Source of the DNA: Pseudoalteromonas luteoviolacea NCIMB 1944
GTDB lineage: Bacteria; Pseudomonadota; Gammaproteobacteria; Enterobacterales; Alteromonadaceae
Length of the DNA: 64,000 nucleotides
Assembly (NCBI RefSeq): GCF_001625565.1
Contig: NZ_AUXS01000050.1
Span: 19,267-83,266, forward strand
Direction of reading: 5' to 3'
The notes under the pieces were generated by a model. The model saw only the letters and a program-made list of their open reading frames with translations, searched no databases and was not told the origin of the DNA. Position numbers and translations under genes: made by a program. Position 1 is the first letter of the stretch. Every line of letters begins with the position of its first letter. This document shows, piece after piece, positions 28,292 through 36,938 of the stretch.

Positions 28292-29914
28292 ATGAGATTG
28301 AATAACAAATTATACCTAGCACTAGGTATGGCATTTACAACTACCTTACTCGCTGGTTGCGGTGGCTCCAGTGGCGGGGCAAATAATGTAACACCGACAC
28401 CCACTACGCCAGCGGTGCCAGATACAACACCGCCAACCTGGCAAGCCGGTAGATTTGATTCTTCGACTCAGTTTGCTAACCGCTGTGCTGCACCACGCAG
28501 TGGTATCGATCCATTCGAGAACAAAGCGTACCCCGATGTTGCCGGTACCGCCATGCATGAGAAAATGTGGTTGCGCTCATTCAGCCACGAAACCTACCTT
28601 TGGTACGATGAAATCATCGACAATGATCCCAATGGGTTTGCGACTGTCGCCGCTTATTTTGACCAGTTAAAAACATTTGAAACAACCGCCAGTGGTCGAG
28701 ATAAAGACGAATTTCACTTCAGTGAAAGCTACGAAGACTTCAAAAAAGAATCACAAGACGGCGTGTCTGCTAGCTTTGGTATCAACTGGACTATACCGCA
28801 AACACGTATGGCCTATGTCGGATATATCGATGACAATACACCAGCCGCCGATGCTGGAGTGCAAAGAGGCGACAGATTGCTCAAAGTCGGTGATATTGAC
28901 TTTGCTACCTTTAATAGTCGAGACATCGCGCAATACAACCAAGTTCTAGCAGCCTTTATACCGCAAAAAGATCAAACCGTCACATTGACTTTGTTGGGTC
29001 GTGATGGACAAGAAAAGACCGTATCATTGACCGCAAAAGACTTGGCCCTTGTTCCTGTCAAAAATAGTCAAGTCTTCGAGTTTGAAGGCAAGCAGATCGG
29101 CTACGTACAGTTTAATCAATTTGTCGCCAGTGGACAGGCCGATCTGATTGCGGCATTTAATCAATTTAGCCAGAACAACGTCGACGAGCTAGTACTCGAT
29201 ATGCGTTACAACGGAGGTGGTCTTGTATTCCAAGCATCTCAGCTAAGTTATATGATTGCCGGAAGCCAATCTAACAATCGTACCTACTCAGTTAAAACAC
29301 ATAATGACAAGCAGAGCAGTAAAAACGAGCCGCTCGGATTTGTAGATCAGTCGATAAACTGGACCACACTTGAATACAATAATGATCAACTGCCCTCTGC
29401 ACAAATGAATCGGGTCTATATGTTGACCACCAATGATACCGCTTCGGCCAGTGAAAGCGTCATCAATGCATTGCGTGGCATAGACGTAGAAGTCATCTTG
29501 ATTGGTGGCAATACACGCGGGAAACCGTACGGCTTTTTACCTGAGCAAAACTGTGGCACTGTGTACTATACAATTCAAACCAAATCAGCCAATGAAAAGG
29601 GGTTTGGTGACTATGAGGACGGCTTTATCGTCACCCCTCAAGCAAACATCATTGGCGAGATTGGCCTTGACGCCAAAGTGCCAGGCTGTGTGCTCAGCGA
29701 TGATTTCACTAAGGAGCTAGGTGACAAAACAGAAGGGCTATTCGCTGGCGCATTGCACCATATATCTACTGGCGCCTGCCCAACCAATGAAGCATCACGA
29801 CAAGCGCGCACTACTCAGACCTTTATGAATACTAACAATGCCGCGCCATTCGATTTGCCTTTCCAACCTTTGAAACATGGTGCTGTATATACCACAATCA
29901 AACAAGGCAAATAA
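28292..29914 (+). CDS. S41 family C-terminal-processing-type peptidase, lipoprotein
   Basis: A 540-residue lipoprotein (LLAGCGGSS lipobox, Cys about 23) with a Thr/Pro-rich linker, a PDZ-like region (about 190-235: GVQRGDRLLKVGDID), and an S41 peptidase domain. 'TNDTASASESVINAL' holds the predicted catalytic Ser, and RGKPYGF the likely Lys. It would cleave protein substrates at the cell envelope. A small lipoprotein gene follows with no spacing, suggesting a working pair. Confidence 0.87.
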   Translation: MRLNNKLYLALGMAFTTTLLAGCGGSSGGANNVTPTPTTPAVPDTTPPTWQAGRFDSSTQFANRCAAPRSGIDPFENKAYPDVAGTAMHEKMWLRSFSHETYLWYDEIIDNDPNGFATVAAYFDQLKTFETTASGRDKDEFHFSESYEDFKKESQDGVSASFGINWTIPQTRMAYVGYIDDNTPAADAGVQRGDRLLKVGDIDFATFNSRDIAQYNQVLAAFIPQKDQTVTLTLLGRDGQEKTVSLTAKDLALVPVKNSQVFEFEGKQIGYVQFNQFVASGQADLIAAFNQFSQNNVDELVLDMRYNGGGLVFQASQLSYMIAGSQSNNRTYSVKTHNDKQSSKNEPLGFVDQSINWTTLEYNNDQLPSAQMNRVYMLTTNDTASASESVINALRGIDVEVILIGGNTRGKPYGFLPEQNCGTVYYTIQTKSANEKGFGDYEDGFIVTPQANIIGEIGLDAKVPGCVLSDDFTKELGDKTEGLFAGALHHISTGACPTNEASRQARTTQTFMNTNNAAPFDLPFQPLKHGAVYTTIKQGK

Positions 29915-30298
29915 ATGACCTTTAAGCAAAGCTTTTGCACCCTAGCGGCACTCCTTGTGAGTGCCTGCCAAAGCCACAGTCAACCGCAGAGCCAACCCGC
30001 TGTGCTACAAACTGTGACGCCCTCAATTGTTGCTGAGATTAGTTCAGCTATCGTGGCATTAAAAGGGGGGGAAACCCCGACCCTTGCACATAACGTATTT
30101 ACTCAATCACCTCAGTTAATTTTAACGCATGGCCAGTCAAGTGGCGGTATGGCAAATACTGCCTTATCAGCACTGCCCATTAGTACCTTTGAACTACAGC
30201 TGCGCGCAAATACCTGTGTACTCTATTATCCAAAAGCCAATAAATTTGTGCCGCTGCACTACGCCACCTGTACACCCTTTGAAGATACCAGTAAATAA
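29915..30298 (+). CDS. Small hypothetical lipoprotein
   Basis: A 127-residue protein starting on the base after the protease stop. It has a lipoprotein signal with LVSAC (Cys about 18), then a short Gln/Pro/Ser spacer and a globular part with two further cysteines (NTCVLYY and YATCTPF) that could pair. I do not recognise the family. Direct coupling to the S41 gene suggests a partner, inhibitor or substrate. Confidence 0.7.
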   Translation: MTFKQSFCTLAALLVSACQSHSQPQSQPAVLQTVTPSIVAEISSAIVALKGGETPTLAHNVFTQSPQLILTHGQSSGGMANTALSALPISTFELQLRANTCVLYYPKANKFVPLHYATCTPFEDTSK

Positions 30299-30387
30299 GA
30301 AACAATTTAGGGATGCCACATAATTACCTAACTTGCATCCATAAAAGGGATAGGACACACTAGGGCGGTTCAGCCAAGGAGTCATAT

Positions 30388-31077
30388 ATGCACATCACCC
30401 CCGTGTCACCATTTCAGCCGCAACTACCTTACATCTATCGCAGTATGGCATTCAGTCCAGAAGTATACCAAGACAGCGATTTTGCGTATTTTAATCAACC
30501 TCTACCAAGCAAACTACAGCGTGCAGTGGCGAAGCGAAAAGCCGAATACCTAGCGGGTCGCGTTTGCGCCGCACAGGCTATAAAACAGTTAGGATTACCC
30601 CATCACGTAGTGCAAACTGGCGACGACCGCGCGCCAATTTGGCCACAAGGCATTCGGGGCGCTATCACACACAGTAAAGGTATTGCGATGGCAGTGGTTA
30701 CTGATAATTCAAACGTATTAGGTCTGGGTATCGACATAGAACATATGATGTCAGATAGGCAAGAACTGGAATTGCGTAGCCAAATTTTAAGAGAAGATGA
30801 AGCCGACGTATTCGAGTCCCTTGGGCAGTCTCACCATAGGCCACTGACACTGGTTTTCTCAGCAAAAGAAAGCATATACAAAGCACTCTATGGACAAGTG
30901 CAAAAGTTTTTTGGCTTTGACGCCGCCAAATTAGTTGGACATGACTCGCAACAGCTGCACTTCACGCTCACAACTGACTTACACCCTACTTTACCTAAAA
31001 GCTCGAAAGTAAGTGTTTATTACCAATACAATGATGAAATGGTACTTACTGAGTGTGTGCACCAGCAAGCTTCTTAA
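30388..31077 (+). CDS. 4'-phosphopantetheinyl transferase, EntD type
   Basis: This enzyme attaches the phosphopantetheine arm to carrier domains, here those of the isochorismatase-carrier protein and the NRPSs. The 229-residue protein shows RKAEYLAGRVCAAQAI, LGIDIEHM (metal-binding Asp and Glu) and FSAKESIYKAL, the three motifs of the EntD/PcpS group. An AAGGAG site lies seven bases before the ATG. It is the leftmost gene of the siderophore locus and converges with the TonB receptor gene. Confidence 0.94.
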   Translation: MHITPVSPFQPQLPYIYRSMAFSPEVYQDSDFAYFNQPLPSKLQRAVAKRKAEYLAGRVCAAQAIKQLGLPHHVVQTGDDRAPIWPQGIRGAITHSKGIAMAVVTDNSNVLGLGIDIEHMMSDRQELELRSQILREDEADVFESLGQSHHRPLTLVFSAKESIYKALYGQVQKFFGFDAAKLVGHDSQQLHFTLTTDLHPTLPKSSKVSVYYQYNDEMVLTECVHQQAS

Positions 31078-31087
31078 CTCCAAATAC

Positions 31088-31116
31088 AAAAAACGATGCC
31101 AAGGGCATCGTTTTTT
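31088..31116. terminator. Strong bidirectional terminator
   Basis: AAAAAACGATGCC pairs with GGCATCGTTTTTT (13 pairs) across a 3-base AAG loop, with T-runs on both strands, between the converging transferase and receptor genes. Confidence 0.92.
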
Positions 31117-31137
31117 ATTTGCGTGGTATTGCGTCCT

Positions 31138-33504
31138 TTAGAAACTATATTCTAACTGCAATGCCACTTCTCGCTCCTGACCCAGCTCTACATAGTTCCA
31201 ACGACGGCTGCCTTTTGAATTGAGATAGTCTTTGTCCAATAAGTTGTTCACACTCAAGAACACACCCCAGTTTTCAGGTTGATAGCCAACTCGAGCGTTT
31301 ACAATAGTACGGCTTGGGATCTCTGGATCATCTAATACTCGCTGACCATTGGCATCGAGGTTTTGATAAACCGGGGCTGCAAATTGCTTTGCGCTACTTT
31401 GGTAGTTCATATTCATGTTGGCAAGCCAACCAGTTCCTGAATCATAGTCAATCGCTAAGTTTGCAGTCCAGTTAGGGCTTTTTGGAAATGCGCGACCAAC
31501 AAAGTCGTCACCAGTGACGACATTCGAATCATTGAATTCAAATTCTGTGATTTCAGTTTTTGCATACCCTACACCAGCGGATAGCTGAATCGTATCTGAC
31601 CAAGCGTACTCTGCACTGGTCTCAAACCCTTTAACTTCTGATTTACCCGCATTGACCACTTCTAGGTCAAATAAATTGCCAGATAACTGCACACGAACTT
31701 GTTGCTCTCGCCAGTCAATATAAAACGCATTGGCATTTAGCACCAAGGTGTCATCTAACCACGTGCTGCGCCAGCTTAATTCGTAGTTGTGAGTATATTC
31801 AGGATCATAGGTATAAATTTTATTTTTGGTGGTATTGACGCCTAGACCACCCGAGCGGTAGCCTTTTTGGTAGCTTAAACTCACAGACATGGCTTCATCA
31901 ATATGATGTGTCGCACCAAGCTTAGGTAAAAAGCTCGTGAATGACTCTTCAGCGCGAGGCTGCTCGCCAGATGCACGCTCTGCGTTGGCAACGATAAGCT
32001 GATTAACACCGCCAATCAACTGTGCCATTTGCGGGTTTTGTGCAAAGTTTTGCGGATTAGGCAACACGGTTTCTGGTGCAATTTTTTGGCTCGCAACCGA
32101 TGAGTTAGCGCGAGTTTCTTTGTCCCAACGCGCACCGCCAAACACTGACCACTGGTCGTTGATTTGATATACGAAATCAGCAAAAACAGCTCGGTTTTCG
32201 ACTTCTTCGATTGGGTTCGTCGCGCCATTGACCAGCACAGGATCTGCACCTACAGCTTGATAAATACCAATGACCTGATTAGCCAGCGCTTCAGCCGGTA
32301 AGCCCAATTTAGTAAACTGCGCAACGAGCTGATCTTTTACGCCAGTCTCCGCAAAACCGTAGCTAATTTGCGAATCGGTTGTCATGTTGCGGTCATCATT
32401 GGCAACAAAGACACCAAAAATACCACTTAGTTTATCGCCAGAATAGGTGAACTTTACCTCGTGTCCACGTCGCTTATCATCATTCGTTTGCTGCCAAACA
32501 TCAGACTTAGCAATACCAAAATCACTGTCATTTAAACGAATATATTCACTGTCGCTATATGAACCGGTATATGACACCAACCACTGTGCAGACAGGTCAT
32601 AATCTAGATTCATCACCCAGCGCTGAGCATCGTTTTCCGTATATGCGTCGGTATTAATAAAAAGATACCTTTGCTCATATAAATCATTGATCGGGTATTT
32701 TGCATCTGGCGACACATTCGATTGAAACAAGGTGCCATTTTCGCTGCTAAAATTAGAATAACTCAGGCGTGCTGTGAGCGCTTTCATCGCAGAAGGTGTA
32801 TATGCTAGGTTAACACGTACCATATCACTTTCTTTGTCATCCATGGTTTTATTTAACAACGGGTTGTATATATCACCATCGCGTTGTTTATGTTCAGCGG
32901 CAACACGAAATGCCAATTCGTCTTCAATTAGGCTGCCACCAAAAGCGACCGCAGCTTGTTGTTGACCGTTTTGGCCATAAATAACACGCGCTTTTCCTGA
33001 TGCTGTATGTTCAGCGTCACGGGTTTTAACTACAACGGCACCTGCCAATGCACTGCGACCTTGCAGTGTCGACTGCGGCCCTCGTAAAACCTCGACTTGT
33101 TGCAAGTCCCAAGTAGAAAAAGCCCCCGCAGCTGTCATATCTTCAGATAATGCCGCACCATCCACATAGATACGCGCAAGGCCACCGTTACCGCCACCCG
33201 TAATTGTGTACGAATCAATACCACGAATACGGTAACCTGTGCTTGGATCGCCGCTCACATTAGGAGTTCGCATGGTAATGTCATAAAAGTCTTGGATATT
33301 TTCCTTTTCCATCTTAGCCGCTGTGAGTACCGCAACACTAGTTGGCGTCTCTTGCAAGCTACGATCTATTTTTTGACCTGTAACCACGATTTTTTCTAAT
33401 TCTTGTTCATCAGCCAATGTCGCGCCACTGTGCGCGCCTAAAGCCAATGCAATACCGCAATACAACGGAGACAAACCAACTAATCGACCTAATGATGATG
33501 ACAA
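31138..33504 (-). CDS. TonB-dependent outer-membrane siderophore receptor 1
   Basis: A 788-residue receptor. A signal peptide precedes LEKIVVTGQK (TonB box), then a plug domain with RIRGIDSYT and VEVLRGPQSTLQGRSALAGAV, and a 22-strand barrel ending ...LQLEYSF. It looks more like the FyuA/catechol group than the FhuE/FpvA group of the second receptor at 41701. The start is a TTG, supported by a strong AGGAGG five bases upstream. A perfect Fur box overlaps its predicted -10. Substrate is inferred to be the local siderophore or a related one. Confidence 0.92.
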   Translation of the reverse strand: MSSSLGRLVGLSPLYCGIALALGAHSGATLADEQELEKIVVTGQKIDRSLQETPTSVAVLTAAKMEKENIQDFYDITMRTPNVSGDPSTGYRIRGIDSYTITGGGNGGLARIYVDGAALSEDMTAAGAFSTWDLQQVEVLRGPQSTLQGRSALAGAVVVKTRDAEHTASGKARVIYGQNGQQQAAVAFGGSLIEDELAFRVAAEHKQRDGDIYNPLLNKTMDDKESDMVRVNLAYTPSAMKALTARLSYSNFSSENGTLFQSNVSPDAKYPINDLYEQRYLFINTDAYTENDAQRWVMNLDYDLSAQWLVSYTGSYSDSEYIRLNDSDFGIAKSDVWQQTNDDKRRGHEVKFTYSGDKLSGIFGVFVANDDRNMTTDSQISYGFAETGVKDQLVAQFTKLGLPAEALANQVIGIYQAVGADPVLVNGATNPIEEVENRAVFADFVYQINDQWSVFGGARWDKETRANSSVASQKIAPETVLPNPQNFAQNPQMAQLIGGVNQLIVANAERASGEQPRAEESFTSFLPKLGATHHIDEAMSVSLSYQKGYRSGGLGVNTTKNKIYTYDPEYTHNYELSWRSTWLDDTLVLNANAFYIDWREQQVRVQLSGNLFDLEVVNAGKSEVKGFETSAEYAWSDTIQLSAGVGYAKTEITEFEFNDSNVVTGDDFVGRAFPKSPNWTANLAIDYDSGTGWLANMNMNYQSSAKQFAAPVYQNLDANGQRVLDDPEIPSRTIVNARVGYQPENWGVFLSVNNLLDKDYLNSKGSRRWNYVELGQEREVALQLEYSF

Positions 33505-33528
33505 AACACCCTCCTAAAAAACATAAAC

Positions 33529-33547
33529 AATGATAATCATTATCATT
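33529..33547 (-). promoter_or_regulatory. Fur box over the receptor 1 promoter
   Basis: AATGATAATCATTATCATT is a perfect 9-1-9 palindrome and matches the core of the Fur consensus. It overlaps a TATAAT -10 (33545-33550) with a modest -35 (TTTCTT, 33569-33574, 18-base spacing) on the minus strand. Iron-loaded Fur should block transcription of the receptor. Confidence 0.9.
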
Positions 33548-33738
33548 ATACCTTTTAATCGTATAATTAAGAAAGAGTGAAGTTAGCGGATCATTAATTT
33601 TTAATCTAATAAATGGGTAATTGGGAAATAAATGTCACAATAATTAGTATAAAAAAGCAAAAGTATGACTTTGGGAGTCAAATATACTGACTTACTAAGT
33701 CATTATTCTGTGCAATAAATGAGATTTGTTTTTGATAG

Positions 33739-33785
33739 CAACAATATTATCGCAGTCGCGAACGGCACCTACGATAATATTGTTG
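33739..33785. other. Perfect 14-base inverted repeat downstream of the exporter gene
   Basis: CAACAATATTATCG and CGATAATATTGTTG are exact complements across a 19-base GC-richer loop, 16 bases after the exporter stop codon and about 190 bases upstream of the receptor promoter. No T-run follows on either strand, so it is not a standard terminator. It may stabilise the exporter mRNA 3' end or be a protein-binding dyad. Confidence 0.55.
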
Positions 33786-33800
33786 AAGTAGATAGAATAA

Positions 33801-35426
33801 TTAGATGGCGAGTTGGTTTGCGAGGCCATTTTGACTTTCGGTTAAACAGCCATTTTCCATTCGTAGTAAACGATCCGCCAGATGGAAGTATTTGTCATCA
33901 TGGGTGATAACAAATACGGTTTTGCCCTTCGCACTCAGCTCCGGCAACAGCTCAGTGTAAAAGACATCTTTAAATACTGGATCTTGATCTGCAGCCCATT
34001 CATCAAAGATGTAAAACGGTCTATCCTCTAGATAAGTCACCACCAATGCCAAGCGTTTGCGCTGTCCTTGAGACAGCTTTTGAGTAGTAAACGCACCATC
34101 TTTAATCGCCACTTTGTGATGCAAATTGAGTTTTTTGATCAACGCATTGCCTTTTTCCTGTAACACTTTATCTTGACAATCGAGCAACCTATCAAAGAGA
34201 TGGAAATCACTGAACACAGCGCTGAATAACTGACGATAACTGTCTAGATGTGCCGCTGTAATGTGTTCACCATCAACATATAAGTCACCTTCTTTAGCTG
34301 GATATAATCCACACAACAGCTTAGCAAATGTGGTTTTTCCGCTACCATTACCACCAACTAGGTAAATGATCTCGCCCTGATTAAGGGTTAAATCAATGGG
34401 GGTAAGCGCAAATACTTCGTCACTTTGTTCATGATAATAACCATGACTCAGCGCCTTGAGCTCAATACGGTCAAATTTTGTTCTTTGTGTCTGTGATTGC
34501 TGAGCTATCAAACGCATTTGTGAGGTCATCTCAGTAATCGTGTTGGCAGATGCCTTTGCTGCTGCAGCTTTTGGAATAGCAGCTAACATCACCTCAAGTG
34601 GTGTAAGCATATATAAAAATAACAGCGCAAAACCCGACATCACTTTAGTTGTGTCTGTACCTTGGCCGGACAGGAAATACAGTGCGCCACCAATGAAGGC
34701 AAAAATACTAAAACCACCCCAAGAGGCGGCATAGTGATAAATGGTTGCACCTTGCACGCGACGGGTACGCAGCAATGTAATCGTGTCGCCAATGACTTGC
34801 TCAACAAAAATACGGCGCTTGGATTTATGTAGTTTCAGTTCTTTAGCACCATCGTATATAGAGTCAAATTGATCGTACAAAGAGTCTTGAATTTTGGCCG
34901 CTTCTGTGACCTTTTTAAATGCCGTGGCGTTGGCCAAGCTATACCCTACAGATCCTACCAATAAAGTCAGTACCGCAAAAATAAACACTCGCCAGTCCAG
35001 CCAAGCCATATATGCAAAGCTGCCAAGTACTATCATTGCATTGGTTAAGATCCCCGGCAGACGTTGAAAAAACTCAGACACACGCAGGCTATGCTCAGTT
35101 AAACATGATTTAATTTTGCCAGCCCCCTGAGCTTCGACATCATCAAACTCCGCATTAACCACATGTTCAGCAACTTGGTTACGCACGGTTGCCTGACTTT
35201 GCTCAGTTAGCTGTTCAGCAAAAACTTTTGAACAGAGCTGTAAAATAACACCAGAGACTGCCAACACAGCAAAATAAGTAAATTGCTCAGACCGCGCATC
35301 TGGCGAGCTGTTTATGATTTCATTGATCAGTGCAACTAACGCCACACTGGCTAGGCCAAATAGGGTACTAGTGATGGCTGTTGCAAGAAATCGCCACCAT
35401 GTGGCGCGGATTAGATTAGCGAGCAC
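33801..35426 (-). CDS. Cyclic-peptide/siderophore ABC exporter, PvdE/SyrD type
   Basis: A 541-residue half-transporter with fused membrane domain (about 1-310, six helices) and ATPase domain (about 330-541). The ATPase has LVGGNGSGKTTFAKLL (Walker A), LSQGQRKRLALV (signature) and FYIFDEWAAD (Walker B). The short sequence and signature match the PvdE/SyrD cyclic-peptide exporters that move siderophores or precursors across the inner membrane. GTG start with AAGAGAAG before it. It is divergent from the dihydroxybenzoate operon. Confidence 0.9.
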   Translation of the reverse strand: MLANLIRATWWRFLATAITSTLFGLASVALVALINEIINSSPDARSEQFTYFAVLAVSGVILQLCSKVFAEQLTEQSQATVRNQVAEHVVNAEFDDVEAQGAGKIKSCLTEHSLRVSEFFQRLPGILTNAMIVLGSFAYMAWLDWRVFIFAVLTLLVGSVGYSLANATAFKKVTEAAKIQDSLYDQFDSIYDGAKELKLHKSKRRIFVEQVIGDTITLLRTRRVQGATIYHYAASWGGFSIFAFIGGALYFLSGQGTDTTKVMSGFALLFLYMLTPLEVMLAAIPKAAAAKASANTITEMTSQMRLIAQQSQTQRTKFDRIELKALSHGYYHEQSDEVFALTPIDLTLNQGEIIYLVGGNGSGKTTFAKLLCGLYPAKEGDLYVDGEHITAAHLDSYRQLFSAVFSDFHLFDRLLDCQDKVLQEKGNALIKKLNLHHKVAIKDGAFTTQKLSQGQRKRLALVVTYLEDRPFYIFDEWAADQDPVFKDVFYTELLPELSAKGKTVFVITHDDKYFHLADRLLRMENGCLTESQNGLANQLAI

Positions 35427-35728
35427 GTTACTTCTCTTTTTATTAATTCAAATTTAGGACTAGCTATAGGACGAGAATGCCCACAAAAAATTCACAGTAA
35501 AAGCGAGATTTAAAATGCGAAGTACGCTTCTTTCTAAGCCGAGTCACAACACCGACGTCTAGCCGGGAATGGTTAAGTACCATCTCGCACAATCCAGCTT
35601 TGCAACCAAGTAAAAAATATCACTGCATTGAACACTAAATCTTTTCGTGATTGACACGTCTTTAACACACATTCACGGCTGACCGACGATTTGGCAGCAG
35701 TTAAATGACAACGCAACAAGGTTAAATT
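35427..35728. other. 302-base divergent promoter region of exporter and dihydroxybenzoate operon
   Basis: No gene is seen. TTGACA at about 35652 is a plausible -35 for the plus-strand operon, without a clear -10 at ideal spacing. Unlike receptor 1, no good match to the Fur consensus is visible by eye on either strand, although these genes would be expected to respond to iron. Confidence 0.5.
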
Positions 35729-36934
35729 ATGCATGCTGGCGAAATATCTAACTTAGCTCAGGCTCAGTCTTTAGGTGAGTTTCTATTAGATCAAGATTGT
35801 CTTTTCGTTTCTGGTGACAGCTGTTTATTGGGACAAGGGGTCAAACACAGGTTTAAATTGCCCATTGCCAATACTGACTACCTAGTGAGCGAGCTGCAAA
35901 CACAGCTGCGCAATCACCAAGGAGAAAATGACAATACCATCGCCTTTGGTGTACTGCCTTTTTGCAAATATGAAATGGCGCAATTTATCATCCCTGAGCA
36001 GGTCGCTCGGTGGGACAAAAAGGTCTTCAGTCAGTGGCTCAATACCCAAATCACAGAGGGAAGCCATACCGAAAATCCGCTCAAAGCAGTTAACTACTTA
36101 CAAGACAGAGTACATTTTGAGCATACAGTGCAGCAAGCCAAAGAGCTGTTCGACAAAGCGCTGCTAGACAAAATCGTACTCAGCAAGCAGGTGGAGCTTG
36201 AGTTTGAACACACAATCAATCGCAAGCATGTGCTAAATCAACTACTCACGCAAAGTCAGTCTGGGTATCACTTCGCATTTCCGACCGAAAGCGAGTCTGT
36301 GTTAATGGGCGTTAGCCCCGAATTATTGCTGCGAAAAGAAGGTGAAACAGTCACCAGTAACCCGTTAGCAGGGTCGATCCCAAGAGATCCCTGTAGCAAG
36401 GTTGAGGCGCAGCACCGTGCGGCATTATTCAGTTCAAAAAAAGACAGATACGAACATGCCGTAGTGATTGACGATATGCGTCAACTGCTCGAACCAGTAT
36501 GCGATAACCTCGCAATTCCTGCTGAGCCATCACTATTACATACTGCCACCATGTGGCATTTGTCTACTGTGATCTCAGGCCACTTGAAAGATCCGAACAC
36601 CCATATTTTGGCATTGGCCAATCAACTTCACCCGACACCTGCATTATGCGGCAAACCGACCAAGCCTGCATATCAACATATCTTGGATCTCGAAGGCCAT
36701 GGCCGCGATCTATTTTCTGGGATCATCGGCTGGTGTGATCAGCAAGGCAACGGCGAGTGGGTCGTGGTGATCCGTTGTGGAGAACTCAAAGCACACATTG
36801 CTAAATTATTTGCCGGTGCGGGTATCGTCGCCGCTTCAGATCCCAGCTCTGAATGGTTAGAAACCGAAGCCAAACTCAAAACCATGCTGAACGCACTCTC
36901 AGTCCAGCAAGCTTATACTCAGTTTAATAAGTAA
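35729..36934 (+). CDS. entC: Isochorismate synthase
   Basis: This enzyme converts chorismate to isochorismate, the first step to 2,3-dihydroxybenzoate (DHB). The 401-residue protein belongs to the chorismate-utilising fold, with LDKIVLSKQVEL, TSNPLAGSIPRD, HPTPALCGKPT and LFSGIIGW, ending in the FAGAGIVAASDPSSEW block. An AAGG site precedes the ATG. It is the first gene of entCEB-C-A, with only four bases to the next gene. Confidence 0.95.
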   Translation: MHAGEISNLAQAQSLGEFLLDQDCLFVSGDSCLLGQGVKHRFKLPIANTDYLVSELQTQLRNHQGENDNTIAFGVLPFCKYEMAQFIIPEQVARWDKKVFSQWLNTQITEGSHTENPLKAVNYLQDRVHFEHTVQQAKELFDKALLDKIVLSKQVELEFEHTINRKHVLNQLLTQSQSGYHFAFPTESESVLMGVSPELLLRKEGETVTSNPLAGSIPRDPCSKVEAQHRAALFSSKKDRYEHAVVIDDMRQLLEPVCDNLAIPAEPSLLHTATMWHLSTVISGHLKDPNTHILALANQLHPTPALCGKPTKPAYQHILDLEGHGRDLFSGIIGWCDQQGNGEWVVVIRCGELKAHIAKLFAGAGIVAASDPSSEWLETEAKLKTMLNALSVQQAYTQFNK

Positions 36935-36938
36935 CATT

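Noticed and set aside
33719..33907. 62-codon plus-strand frame near the exporter gene end
   Set aside because: It is largely made of the 14-base dyad and antisense exporter sequence and has no ribosome site.
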